A stretch of 64,000 bases of DNA from Acanthococcus lagerstroemiae (taxonomy: Eukaryota > Arthropoda > Insecta > Hemiptera > Eriococcidae). Numbering within the stretch: position 1 is the stretch's first letter; every line of letters begins with the position of its first letter. Location: assembly GCA_031841125.1 (NCBI GenBank), contig CM063113.1:62551211-62615210 (forward strand), in the 5' to 3' direction. Position numbers and translations under genes: made by a program. Below, one piece after another: positions 46,601-55,807 of this stretch. The notes below the pieces were generated by a model. That model did no database searches, had not been told where the DNA came from, and saw nothing but the letters and a program-made list of their open reading frames with translations.

Positions 46601-49367
46601 ATCAGCTTTCCAAAATCAAAGAGCAACGCCTTGGTCCTGAACAAACGGTGGACGAAACAATTTTGATTCCAGATTCTTCGGACGATGAAATCAATGCTTC
46701 TGATGTCTCTCGTCGAATATCTACCGAATTGAATACAGTAGCAGCCACAGGCCGTGGCAGTGACAGATATTCCAATAATTATAATAATACATTGGCCTCG
46801 GGCGTCGATCCAGTAAGCTAAGCGACGTTTTTGTTTTTTCTATCTTTCATTCTTTCTTTTGTCTTCTTGCTATCGAAAAAGTGACATTCACCCGCATACG
46901 CTTCGTTATGTTCCCTTTATTCTTGTATTGGATCAAGAATGTTACCTGGCTGCTTCTCGTAACTTGTACTTGATGTACGTGGTTTGTCATTGCCGGAAAA
47001 GGTATTGAGGAAAATATTGTGGTTTGCGACATGCGCTGAAAGCGAAGGCTACTATTATTTATCGCGGCATTCCTGCTCGTAAATTAATCGCTTATTCTTC
47101 CTTTTTTCCTTTCTTTCAGGATGCTCAACGTTCTCCGGTGGCCGTGAAATCGAATAATTTACCTACAAAAAGTAAGTAGCGGTAATTTTCCTTATTGGTT
47201 CTTCGTCTATCAAATTATAATGATAAAGCAGTGTACAGAGTCAGCGATCTCCTGTGTAAGCGCGAGTGGTGGAATCCAAATTGAGAAGTTATTCGATTCG
47301 TTTCTGGGCATTCGTTGGAACATTAAAACAGACTTGTTCGAAAAATGCGCACACTCGAGCCCCTGAGATAATGAAGCAATAAAAATTAGGGAGTAACAGA
47401 TAACGTACTGGTTATCGGCGTAACTTATTTTTTAAACCACCGATATTCGCTCTTGGTAATTGGCTATATACGAGAGCGTAAACTCGGATGATTGCAGATA
47501 CGAATCTGTCTTCTTTATTAAACGATTTAACGACGATTACCACTCAGTTGACTCGTGTATTTCGTGTCGCTCGACTACTTACGAGTATGTTCTTATTTTC
47601 AGAAGGAGGGGCAGCAACAGCAGCAGAAGCGGTAATTGGTGGAAGAAATCCTAGAACGACGCGCGAAATGTTTCCGTGCTCGACGTGCCTCAAAATTTAT
47701 ACTAGTCCTCAAGCGCTCATCAATCACACGAAGACGGCACATTCCGCCTTGTAAGTATTGACTACGTACATGTATACGTTTGAACTATCAAAGGTCGAAT
47801 TAACATCTAAGTACTCGTAAATATTTACTCGACGGCGAGGCAGGAAATGAAAGCGGCAATTCGTCTGGCCGTGTATCGTAGGCAAATTGCGCTCGATACA
47901 CGGATATAGTAGAAAGCGCCACACCGCGCCAAGTGCGATTACCAAATACTGACTACCAGTTATTTCCATTCAATTCGCAGATCATCGACCGATGACCAAA
48001 GTCAGTACCTGAGTTCGAGCCGAAACGAGACGTTGGATGCGAACTCGTCTCCGAATCCGTGTCAGCAGCGTAAGCGGACGCAACTAACGATTGCGCCGAT
48101 CGAACCACAACCGCGTTATCTCACCAACGACGACAGCGACCATCACCACACCGCTTGTCGCTACTGCTGTCAAACGTTAGGAACGTCATCGTTGGCAGAC
48201 GAACATGAATTAACGTGCGTGAAACGCGCTCGTCGATCTCCGAATAGGCGTAGTGATACAGCAGCAGCGACCACAATTACGACGACGAACGGCGATGACG
48301 CAACTAGTGTCACCAACGATACAAATTTCAGCCGTCTCGACTGTTCTACCGCCCAACTCGCATTTAGTTGCGCGTCATGTCCGGCGACCGCAAGCGCCGT
48401 CTTCTCAACGGCCATCGAACTGGCACAACACGAGCGTCGACTCCACGAACGCTTTGACTGTTTGCACTGCGATAAAACGATGTCGGGCGAGATTCGACTG
48501 AACGAACATTTGCGAATCGCGACCGCCCTCGAAAGCAATTCACGGTCGAATGTCGAATGCGTCGCATTAGCCGCCAAGGAAGTGCACATGTTGTGTCCAT
48601 TATGTCGGTTCCGTTTGCCTGGTAACACGTTCGCTTGTTATTTACGCGTCGAAGATCACCGCAGACTAACGCACGCTGCCGAATACGACGGTAAAACGCG
48701 GCTGCTCGAGGATGAGACGGTCAAAGTGCAGGTGAACGGTGGCAACGAACGCTACATTACCCAAACTGAAATCGCGTATCTTCGACTAAAGGATAAGTCA
48801 GACTTGTCTCGGCTATCGCCTTCATCTTCACCCTCTCTTGCAACCAGTACGTCGGTTCTACCGCAGCCACAGCCACCAAGACGACGACGCAACGTCGCTG
48901 TTAAATCGACCGCACGGTTGCCGTTTGGCAGCGCACCTCCGCCAACTAAGATAATCCTAGTTACGTCCACGGGTACTGGTACGCCGAGTGTAGCTCGCTT
49001 TACTACTCCGTCATCGTCGTCAGACTCACTCGCATCGTTCGCGTTGAACCGGCGCAATTCTATCGACTTATCGACGACGACGACGACGACGATTGGCAAC
49101 GGAGCCGTATCTGTATCTGCGATTGTTCCATCCGGCACAACCTCAGTCGCACTTCATCCATCATCGTCGTCCCCTTCATCGCCAGCGCCAGCTTTTAGTT
49201 TCGATTCGGCAGACGAACGATCGACTGCGGTGGTACCAACGCGATCCCAACCGCCGTTGCTGCTGTTATTATCGCCTCCACCGTGCGAAATAATAGACCT
49301 GGAAGAAGACTCTTCGCACAGTGCGATCGCACCCGTCGCCGATCAAAATGTTCACACCCTTGGTTAG
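21948..49367 (+). CDS. giant multi-C2H2 zinc-finger protein, 4,099 residues, family not recognised
   Basis: Spliced by hand into 27 coding exons: 21948-22029, 22196-22358, 22549-22615, 25296-25480, 26610-29106, 29306-29383, 29549-32978, 34256-34519, 34609-34736, 36940-37399, 37525-37697, 39142-39271, 39454-39581, 39658-39804, 41445-42087, 42177-42502, 42669-43082, 43234-43394, 43984-44094, 44677-44831, 44944-45182, 45432-45787, 46277-46421, 46582-46812, 47120-47171, 47603-47750 and 47981-49367. Every intron is GT-AG, phases agree throughout, and the sum is 12,300 nt. The start ATG has A at -3 and G at +4. Residues 1-104 are helical and charged. Residues ~105-2100 are disordered, rich in Ser and Lys. 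From ~2120 to ~3840 there are over 20 C2H2 or degenerate fingers. It is presumably a nuclear DNA- or chromatin-binding protein (inference from fingers and basic tracts). The terminal TAG could instead be read through a weak GTTAGT donor. Confidence 0.85.
22616..25295 (+). other. intron 3 with a repeat remnant
   Basis: 2.7 kb with no gene. It contains a ~61-bp imperfect inverted repeat (24391-24455 against 24862-24922), listed separately. Confidence 0.6.
24391..24922. repeat. imperfect long inverted repeat, possible MITE relic
   Basis: AGTAACCAATTTTTTCGAC...TTTTTAAGATCGC at 24391-24455 is inverted at 24862-24922 with several mismatches, around a ~400-bp centre. The arms may be the ends of a foldback element, but no target duplication is clear. 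Confidence 0.55.
25296..25480 (+). CDS. zinc-finger gene, exon 4 with SUMO-interaction-like motif
   Basis: It encodes GRKKRQF (basic, nuclear-localisation-like) followed by VHIDLTSDEEK, a hydrophobic core with adjacent Ser/acidic residues typical of SUMO-interacting motifs. Confidence 0.75.
25481..26609 (+). other. intron 4
   Basis: 1.1 kb, no recognisable feature beyond a short poly-A run near 25790. Confidence 0.6.
26610..29106 (+). CDS. zinc-finger gene, exon 5: long disordered Ser-rich region
   Basis: An uninterrupted 2.5-kb exon, residues ~166-998. It is rich in Ser, Thr, Ala, Lys and Val, with serine runs (SSSSS, SSSSGS) and no globular domain. The many frames antisense to it are shadows of its biased codon composition. 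Confidence 0.85.
29549..32978 (+). CDS. zinc-finger gene, exon 7: basic, polyQ and first zinc fingers
   Basis: A 3.4-kb exon, residues 1025-2167. It opens with a strongly basic stretch (RKARRKKKKRMRK), has Thr and Gly runs and a polyQ/Arg block encoded near 31510-31580. It ends with the first finger pair: a CxxxxC...HxxxxH finger (CVTSGC...HLSFLH) followed by CPNC...HLMNQH. A CPNC finger with an unusually long Cys-His gap suggests degeneracy. Confidence 0.85.
31510..31580 (+). repeat. CAG/CAA-rich tract encoding polyglutamine
   Basis: Two Gln runs of about seven residues separated by an Arg/Lys-rich segment. Mixed CAG and CAA codons make it more stable than a pure CAG run. Confidence 0.9.
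32979..34255 (+). other. intron 7
   Basis: 1.3 kb without recognisable genes or repeats. Confidence 0.6.
35867..36805 (+). mobile_element. defective mariner-like element
   Basis: It has inverted ends ACAAAGGCTGTTCAATAAGT and the inverse ACTTATTGAACAGCCTTTGT. The ~940-bp length is shorter than the ~1.3 kb of full mariners. The expected TA target bases are not adjacent to the ends, so either the termini or the flanks have mutated. Confidence 0.85.
36053..36617 (+). pseudogene. mariner transposase remnant (D34D)
   Basis: Two overlapping frames (36053-36304 and 36210-36617) cover the N-terminal helix-turn-helix (FECFNIS-like, QIWTRETKAG) and the C-terminal catalytic half. The second and third catalytic aspartates are visible in HDNVRPHTA and YSPNLALSDFYLF with exactly 34 residues between them. 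The segment with the first aspartate is deleted and the frame is shifted, so it is inactive. Confidence 0.88.
36940..37697 (+). CDS. zinc-finger gene, exons 10-11: three-finger module
   Basis: 36940-37399 and 37525-37697, residues ~2299-2509. The fingers are CNETYNC...HLRAEH (five-residue Cys loop), CLYC...HLRSIH and CPYC ending in HL, with the last His pair completed across the next junction or lost. The pattern of one long-loop finger then two CxxC fingers recurs downstream. Confidence 0.82.
37698..39141 (+). other. intron 11 with LINE fragment
   Basis: 1.4 kb. It contains a short decayed reverse-transcriptase fragment on the minus strand (37915-38110). The rest has no recognisable gene. 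Confidence 0.6.
37915..38110 (-). pseudogene. non-LTR reverse-transcriptase fragment
   Basis: Translated on minus with one frame jump, it reads TTEGILLGVKK followed by FDTVHHPELLNRLEAM. This resembles RT motif A of LINE elements (FDxVxH...LL). It is too short and broken to classify. Confidence 0.5.
39142..39804 (+). CDS. zinc-finger gene, exons 12-14: three-finger module
   Basis: 39142-39271, 39454-39581 and 39658-39804, residues ~2510-2644. The first finger (FHCTHGC...HLKRLH) is split by an intron between its cysteines. Then follow CHEC...HYKLLH and CVYC...HLMQRH. Confidence 0.85.
39805..41444 (+). other. intron 14 hosting an RTE-like LINE 3' end
   Basis: 1.6 kb, more than half of it the truncated LINE at about 40220-41218. 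Confidence 0.7.
40220..41218 (+). mobile_element. 5'-truncated non-LTR retrotransposon (RTE/endonuclease-RT type)
   Basis: Broken frames read VPLSPNSFN, then NNLRLADDMVIIG, which corresponds to the RT catalytic (F/Y)xDD box, then a thumb region with SCVHSVLTYGAQTWSLTKK and MERSMLGI. This LTYGAxTW/MERxMLG signature is typical of insect endonuclease-reverse-transcriptase LINEs. It ends in an (AATA)n tail near 41199-41218. Several stops and frameshifts make it a pseudogene, and its orientation matches the host gene. The 5' limit is approximate. Confidence 0.75.
41445..42502 (+). CDS. zinc-finger gene, exons 15-16: linker and three-finger module
   Basis: 41445-42087 and 42177-42502, residues ~2645-2967. 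An acidic linker includes ISVPSSDDDE, another candidate SUMO-interaction motif. The module then follows: CVMTDC...HLRTC (intron between its cysteines; the second zinc ligand pair is H..C), CRHC...HIHSH and CTLC...HARTMH. Confidence 0.85.
42669..43082 (+). CDS. zinc-finger gene, exon 17
   Basis: Residues 2968-3105. One CGIC...HMNEH finger preceded by a Pro/Ser/Thr linker. Confidence 0.82.
43234..44831 (+). CDS. zinc-finger gene, exons 18-20: three-finger module
   Basis: 43234-43394, 43984-44094 and 44677-44831, residues ~3106-3247. CSAPDC...HFQTLH, CPHC...HMRYH and CGFC...HQQEAH, the last split by an intron. The introns of ~580 bp each contain only low-complexity T-rich sequence. Confidence 0.85.
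44944..46421 (+). CDS. zinc-finger gene, exons 21-23: finger pairs
   Basis: 44944-45182, 45432-45787 and 46277-46421, residues ~3248-3494. CNLC...HCQDFH and CCLC...HLKTCH, a Ser/Thr/Pro linker, then CPFC...HIYTEKN (incomplete His ligands) and CTVC...HLLTQRRTH. The exon 23 acceptor is GCGTTAG without a long pyrimidine tract but is fixed by phase. Confidence 0.8.
46582..47171 (+). CDS. zinc-finger gene, exons 24-25 with SUMO-interaction-like motif
   Basis: 46582-46812 and 47120-47171. The motif ETILIPDSSDDEI has the same hydrophobic-acidic layout as that of exon 4. Confidence 0.75.
47603..49367 (+). CDS. zinc-finger gene, exons 26-27: last fingers and C-terminus
   Basis: 47603-47750 and 47981-49367, residues ~3589-4099. 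Fingers are CSTC...HTKTAH, CRYC...HELTC, CASC...HERRLH, CLHC...HLRIA (degenerate) and CPLC...HRRLTH. A Ser/Thr/Pro-rich tail ends near EIIDLEEDSSHS, a third SUMO-interaction-like motif. Confidence 0.83.
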
Positions 49368-50950
49368 TTACGTAATTTTCCGGCTCGATGTTAACGCGCT
49401 GTTCGACCGACGAGGGAGGGGCACGTTTGTCCATATAAAATAAGTCGAACCCTCGGAACTCGATTTTCAGTTGGTAGAGCCGTCCGATTGGAAGGCGGGC
49501 CGAGAAATTGGAGCTAACGTTTCGTTTTCAGTCCAGTTATCTAGGTATTTTGTGGAAAGAAGGAGAGACAAAATGTCGATCGATGATGAAAAAATGTAAC
49601 GGATTCTTCGTTTTCCAAATTTTGCACCAAATGTGTTCATGCGCGAACATCCGTCGAAAATACCTCCGCCTCCCTTCCCCACTTCTCAGTACACTTCCCA
49701 TGTTGCGAGAGGTTTCAAAATTTGAACAGTTTTTTCTAAGAGTAGACTGTTACGCGTAATTACACTCCAGAATTGTACATCAGTCATTTATGTCTACTTC
49801 GATAGTTTTTCACGCTAGCTACGTGGCCGAGTATTTATTTTACTTCTACTGTGAACGAATTCATCTGTTCTATTTTTTCCCCCTTTCTATTTTTATACGT
49901 TTGTCAGGAGAGCAATAGAAGAGTGTTGTTATGTCCTTCTGTACAGTACGTACATTGAGTGAGACCTCACGTGCCAGTGTGATATTTTGTATTACGGGTT
50001 CCCGCGTTATTACTTTTCGTTTCGTATATTTATTTGTCGTTTAGTTTTCCCCTTTGTTTGTTTTCCTTCTTTCTTCTCTCTTTATTTTCATTCCTTTATT
50101 TATCGACCGTCAGGTCCAATGTAACCATTATTGTGATCTTTGAAAATGCCGTTTTCGTTGCGTATATAATAATACTCGTTAGTTGTATTTTTGTAAATTG
50201 TAAATAATGTATTTTTGTAAATTGTAAATAATGTACGAAAGTACGAAATGAAGAAGATACTTCGTTACAAGTTTCTAGTATTCATGTTCATTGGGGCCGA
50301 CGTTAAAATATGCTAACTGATATCTGGCGTCGTACCATTTCATTACACGGGGGGGGGGGGATGATGAGGATAGTCCATGCAGCTGCGCGAGTCCGAAATA
50401 AACGGTGCTGATATACACATGAAGTAAGCGGTTCTAAATTACACTACATCTTCGATCCGTTTATTTTACGTACATTTACAGTTATTACGATAACATTAGC
50501 GTAGTCTAGCCGATGTTCTGCGTACCCCGGTTTAAAAATCGTCTAGCCAAATGACCACGACGAGGTATTTCATTCGATAACAACGTCCCACGGGCGAGGC
50601 GGTTTAACTTTCGTCTTGTGATTCTCCAGTATCAACCGGGTTGGTTCACTCAGTGTCACTCCTCCTTTTTCTATTTCGTCTTTCAGCAATGAGAACTAAG
50701 GGAGAAAGGAAAAAAAAAATAGAAAATCTAGTTTCGCAAGAAGGAAACAATGTAAATTCGATATCAGGTAGCAACTTGTTAGAACCAGCTTACAATAATC
50801 GCTTAGTTGGCGTACGAAAAATAGCACTGCACGTGACACGATAAGTTTAATCAAAATGCGGACAAATTCGTCGTATCTCACGTTTACTTAACTATGGCAA
50901 CTAACAATGATGAGTGATAACCGGCTATGTAGGTTGTTAATTAAAGTAGG
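49368..50950 (+). other. 3' UTR of the zinc-finger gene and intergenic spacer
   Basis: No further coding exon is visible. A 24-bp unit (TATTTTTGTAAATTGTAAATAATG) is repeated twice near 50186-50233, and G11 lies near 50350. A candidate AATAAA polyadenylation signal lies at ~50397. The convergent mRpL18 gene ends at 50951. Confidence 0.5.
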
Positions 50951-53032
50951 TCAGTCCCCTTCTCCCTCAAAAGTTTGAGGTAACGCGTAACCGTCATCAG
51001 ACCTCAAAATGGGATCGAAAACATCTCGACGCGATTGGAGTCGTTCAAATCGGGTTTTTGAGGTCTGACCATTACTTACGAGCTCGAAGATCGAGTTCTA
51101 TAAACAATTGAACGATACAGGCCAACGAAACAATTTGGCGACAGCGTATTACTCTTAATTTCTCGATAATGCCGAAACGGCCAACGACTAACCACCTTAG
51201 TTCGTATTTACGAAATGGCGGGAAGTGCATGCTCCAAGTCGAATAGCCCTAGGATTCGGGTGCGCCAATTCGATGTTTGCGCATACCGGATCTACGTCGC
51301 ACGGTAACGTGCCAGATTCGAATAGGCACGTCCAGGCGTATTCCAGACTGGTTCAAATTTACTTCACGATACCGAGCCCCCTCCCCCGCCATAGATTACA
51401 CAACTATCGGGTATCGCTCGATAATGTCCAATTTTATCCGATAACGATTCGAGTCTCGATAATTCAAAATAATTACGAGTAGGATCCTCTTGAATTTCGA
51501 TTGCGTCCAACACGCGATGTGACATTCCTAATTAACTCACCTTTCCACCGAAGATGAAATCGTACGTGCAAACCATCTCGGTGAGTCCACTTTGTAAACA
51601 TCTGTAGGCGAAAATCCTACCAATGTTCATGCACGCGGATTTATCGGTACTTCTGCGAAAAAAGACCAAGGGCGGCTTACAGTAATACGAAACGTAATGT
51701 AATGTGACGCGAGACACGCGAAGAGTAGGAAATTATTAAAAAACTCATATACAGCCAAAAAATGGCTTTCGCAGGCTCTCCGTGAAAAGTAATACACAAA
51801 GTTTTCATTTTCATTAACGAGTACGAAATTGATTGCTCGTCTTTCGAAAATCCAAAGCTGAGTCGGCGAATCTGAAACAACCCTCACAGCGTAACGGTTG
51901 CCAAGTACGAATAGCTGTATTTTGGCGGCATAGGGCATATTCGAGCGACTCGATTGGTTACAACTAACAAGTTACTCGTAGTCATGCTCGGACATGGTAC
52001 ATCTATCTAACCGAACTACTGGACACGAATTATTCAATTCTTAACAATTACCGCGCATGTGATCAATTTCGGTAGGTTGATGATAGACACATTTTGCCAC
52101 CAGTTGACTTTGCGAGATGTGAAGAGGGGGGGGGGAGAAGGAGAAGGTTATATAGTTAGGTAAGGACTAATTACGAGTTGCAAAACGACGACGCGAATAA
52201 ACGAAATCGTTGAAGCGATTTACTTACTTGCACAGAAATTTTCGAATACACCATTCATCTGAGGATGCTGATACGACAACCTTGCCGCTATTGTGAACGC
52301 AGCTGACTTTAACACCGTGGCGCGACTGCACGATGACCAATCTGAAAAACGGTGAACATACCGACATATCGTCACAACAGTCGATCCTAAACCGCGATCG
52401 TCATGCTGTACCTACGCTAATGGCAACCGAAACCATAAACAAACGCGTCCGAATTAATGAACAACCTAGATTAACTCTCTCGGGCGAACCACGCGGCTGC
52501 CGCCTCCGTCACACCGATACGGAATTTTAAAATATCGAGCAGAGGCTGGACGCGCGTTGGAATCTCGAGTTAAATCAGATTGCGAATCTCATTGTGCAGA
52601 CGATGCTATTTTGAAAGCCGGACAGAGTGCGAAACAGGAGTACAAATCGAAGGGCGGTAATACAGACCGCTCGACTACAGTCGATGCCAGCGATAGCCGA
52701 CAGTTTAACGCCTAGCTGCTTACTCTCGTTCACACGGTTAACTACGTTATTACGAACCTATGGTAAAAGGTTTTCCCCGCTTTCTCCAAAGTCCATCCTT
52801 CGTTTTTGTACGCGATCGCTAGCCTTTCCAAATTGCGAGGATTTCGATTGTAGACGTAATCGGCGACGCCTGCGGGTGCTTTTACCAGCGGTTCGGTCGG
52901 GTATTTAACGGTGAGCGCCGAAACCGGGCCGTATCTCTTCCTCCAGTATCTCACCGGCTGTATCAAATATTTGCTCTCAAAACGCAGTAACTCGATTATT
53001 ACCGTTCCTCCAATTCGTGAAAGCGTCGACAT
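50951..53032 (-). CDS. mRpL18: mitochondrial large-subunit ribosomal protein uL18m
   Basis: Four minus-strand exons, 53032-52758, 52341-52228, 51652-51541 and 51064-50951, join with matching phases to 615 nt (204 residues plus stop). The protein binds 5S-rRNA-like or central-protuberance structures in other ribosomes; in animal mitoribosomes it is a central-protuberance subunit. Recognition rests on YVYNRNPRNLERLAIAYK, GWTLEKAGKTFYHRLVIVQS, NSGKVVVSASSDEW and CMNIGRIFAYRCLQSGL, all in the order expected for the family. It is slightly longer than vertebrate uL18m (about 180). The ATG at 53032 is the first that does not pass an upstream in-frame Thr-Leu-Glu lead. The last acceptor (GGTCAG) has a poor pyrimidine tract but preserves phase and gives a plausible C-terminus. 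Confidence 0.88.
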
Positions 53033-53357
53033 TTCTAAGGTCACGTATGTACGCGGGCATGCGAGCGCGTGCGTGTGTATATCTACAACAAGAATAACAA
53101 TCGTCTATGAAAAATCGCCGAAAGGGCGACGACGAACGGCGCAAAATGAATAAATACTCGCATACACCCGGCAAATCGTGTATATACCCGTACCACATTG
53201 ATAACACGTTGTAACAATAGCGATAATAATAATAATATTTCACATAAAAAATCAACGAGCCACAGTCAGTACGAACTCGTAAACGTAAGGTAGGTAATAT
53301 AAACATTCAAATAGGGAGTGAAGTACTCGATTGTAATCGTGAGCAAACCGACGACGA

Positions 53358-54323
53358 CTAATCGTTGTACCAGTTCAAGAATAACAACGTAAAGGAAAGC
53401 ATTAATATAAAAAATAATAAATAAAACCGAAAACTGGCGTTATTCTGCACCGCTTTCCTCAGTTGTAGATTGGCGTCTTGAACGTTCTCGGTGGCGCCGA
53501 TCAGCTTCGTATCGATTCGTTGAATGTCCAGATCTTGTTGCAAAACCATTTCCGCGAAGGTACCTTGTAAACCGGCGATACGCGTTACATTCATTTCGAT
53601 AGCTTTTACTTCTCCTTTCAGGTTGTTCAGCTCGTTAATAAGATCTTCGTTTTCTACCTGGAACATTTGTAATTCTTCTTCGGTTAGCTCCTCGATGACG
53701 GAACTCGCGTTCGTGTTAACCCCTTCGTCCGTCTCTTGGTCGCCACTCGTTCTCGATTCCTCACTCTTCGCTCGCTGCTGATGATGATGATAATGTTGCT
53801 GCTGCTTCTGCGGCGACAGTTCATCTCCATTTGACGCTGACAACGCGACTTTCATCATCCTACTGTACTCGCTCTGACGTTTTTGACGTTTCGCGTAACA
53901 TTCTCTCATGTCGTCGTACAATTTGCGCACACTTTCTAAGTAATTAGTCACTATTTTGAGCACGCCATTACGATGCTGGTGTAGCTGACTAGGTACAGAA
54001 TTATTTTCGACGAACGCGGCCAACTCATTCAGTAAACTAGAACAGTTCTTTATAATACTTCGAGCGGCACTGTCGATCTTCTCTCTCAACGAATCGTCCA
54101 TACTCGATCCCAGCAACGTCGATCTGTTAACATTCACGTACTGCTCCTTGTGATTCAATAGGTATTCGCGTAACTTGCTGATGTGATAGACAACGTCTTT
54201 GGATTTAGAGTTAAATTCGTCTCGTTTGACTTTAAATTTCAGCGGCGCCTTATCAATTCCGATCAAATCTCGCCGCAGTTTTACTCGGTTCACGTAACTA
54301 CGAAAAGTGTCCGTTATGTCCAT
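53358..54323 (-). CDS. Syx18: Syntaxin-18, ER/Golgi Qa-SNARE
   Basis: A single-exon 321-residue frame. Syntaxin-18 mediates retrograde Golgi-to-ER fusion with Sec22, Sec20 and Use1. The N-terminal syntaxin-18 domain starts MDITDTFRSYVNRVKLRR. A His/Gln-rich low-complexity loop (HYHHHQQ) and an acidic linker precede the SNARE helix (about 230-290) with the central glutamine at residue 253 (RIAGLQGTF) and the signature GATENVQDAN. A tail anchor of about 20 hydrophobic residues begins at 298 and leaves a short luminal end (NWYND). The ATG is the first Met; 15 bp upstream on this strand is TTTGTTTCAG, so a 5' UTR intron probably splices just before it. It is 325 bp upstream of mRpL18 on the same strand. 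Confidence 0.95.
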   Translation of the reverse strand: MDITDTFRSYVNRVKLRRDLIGIDKAPLKFKVKRDEFNSKSKDVVYHISKLREYLLNHKEQYVNVNRSTLLGSSMDDSLREKIDSAARSIIKNCSSLLNELAAFVENNSVPSQLHQHRNGVLKIVTNYLESVRKLYDDMRECYAKRQKRQSEYSRMMKVALSASNGDELSPQKQQQHYHHHQQRAKSEESRTSGDQETDEGVNTNASSVIEELTEEELQMFQVENEDLINELNNLKGEVKAIEMNVTRIAGLQGTFAEMVLQQDLDIQRIDTKLIGATENVQDANLQLRKAVQNNASFRFYLLFFILMLSFTLLFLNWYND

Positions 54324-54341
54324 CGCGTCCGTCGATCACTG

Positions 54342-54745
54342 AAACAAAAGCGATTAACTAACGTAGTCGCGATACATACGCTGATTTCTCCAATCTATTC
54401 GACGCGGTAAATTACAATCACACAGCGACCGCAAATCTCGGCACCGCTAGCTTCCAGTTGGCAAATGAAATCGCATAGACGTGACCACAACCTATTACTT
54501 CGCTATAAAATTAGGATTGGTAACTTTTACCTAGAATAATCATTAATCAATGATATATAATATTATCCATTTTTTTATTATATAAAAATAATAAAATGAT
54601 AAGAAAAATCACACAATTCGGACTCTGCACCAATTCCTTAGACCATACAGTATGGTCTAAGACCAATTCAACAGAATAATAAACGACATCTACCGGATTT
54701 CATGAAAACTAGTTAGGGCTTGGGCGCGAGGCGCGGTAGTGTCGC
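54342..54745. other. upstream region of Syntaxin-18
   Basis: It presumably holds the Syntaxin-18 first noncoding exon and promoter. A short palindromic TATGGTCTAAGACC-type repeat lies near 54640-54664. No gene recognised. Confidence 0.4.
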
Positions 54746-54815
54746 TAAAGCCTCACTCACACTAGCGCTGTTTAATTCGCTGCGAATGATGAATGTGAGT
54801 CTCGGCTACTAGTAG

Positions 54816-54988
54816 TAGGGCTCTATAGTTTCACCTGGGTATACTAAGCCACCATTTTGGTTCATACTGCGCCCGTCGATGCCGAATTGACTACGCGTTA
54901 CGCTCCACATAGTCGGATTCGGCATCCACGGACGCAGTATGAACCAAAATGGCGGCTCAGTATACCCAGGTGAAACTATAGAGCCCTA
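54816..54988. mobile_element. 173-bp palindromic MITE, complete copy
   Basis: TAGGGCTC...GAGCCCTA ends, with a perfect 7-bp duplication CTAGTAG (54809-54815, 54989-54995). Orientation of the asymmetric centre is opposite to the copies at 11597 and 55127. Confidence 0.93.
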
Positions 54989-55126
54989 CTAGTAGCCGAC
55001 CCTAAAAAACGATGGACTCTTGGTCTTGGTGATAAGAACTAATCGTAAGTACGAACACAAACACGAAAACAGTGACGTCATGAGCAAACAAGCGAACGAC
55101 ATTTTTTCTGCTCCCTAACGTCTCGT

Positions 55127-55299
55127 TAGGGCTCTATAGTTTCACCTGGGTATACTAAGCCGACATTTTGGTTCATACTACGCCCGTGGATGCCGAATCC
55201 GACTATGCGGAGCGTAACGCGTAGTCAATTCGGCATCGACGGGCGCAGTATGAACCAAAATGGTGGCTTAGTATACCCAGGTGAAACTATAGAGCCCTA
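55127..55299. mobile_element. 173-bp palindromic MITE, complete copy
   Basis: Same ends; perfect 7-bp duplication GTCTCGT (55120-55126, 55300-55306). Confidence 0.94.
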
Positions 55300-55807
55300 G
55301 TCTCGTTGGTCTAGTCATGGGAAGGGGTGTTGAGGTGAAGCCAACACTGACTTCCCCCACCCAGTAAAGCCGGGCTATTCGCCGAACTTCGAAGTTCGAA
55401 TTACGAATGTTCGTCATTATGCCGAATATCTAGGGGTGTGTATGAGCAATATTCGACATTTGGCGACTGTAAGAGGCACGTTCGCCGAATGCCGACCATT
55501 TTCCATCCGTTATCGGTAAATTGACGCGAGTCAAAGGAAACAATCCCAAAACATTGTCCGTTTGCTGAATTCACGCGTAGTGCGTACCGGACACCACGCG
55601 ATCACTTGGTTATTCGAGAGCTTTTCCCTCCACACCAGCCTAGCATGGAAGTTGAAAATTTTCAACTTTTGAGCTGGTAAGCTGTTTTGGTTCTTATCAG
55701 TAACTTGACGCGCTCCGTCTGAACATGAATTTGACTAGCATACTAGCTCGCGCACCAGCTTGTAATTTCTCACGCCAGAGTACCAGCGTCGTGTGAACTA
55801 GGCTTTA

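Larger units (their letters stand above)
54746..55807. mobile_element. possible degenerate DNA transposon hosting two MITEs
   Basis: TAAAGCCTCACTCACACTAG at 54746 is imperfectly inverted at 55784-55807 (GTGTGAACTAGGCTTTA). The interior has no coding frame and carries complete MITEs at 54816-54988 and 55127-55299. No clear target duplication, so the call is tentative. Confidence 0.45.

Noticed and set aside
48170..49138. Minus-strand frames opposite exon 27
   Set aside because: Shadows of GC-rich third positions in the sense exon.
52627..52908. Plus-strand open frame over mRpL18 exon 1
   Set aside because: It is antisense to the recognised mRpL18 coding exon.
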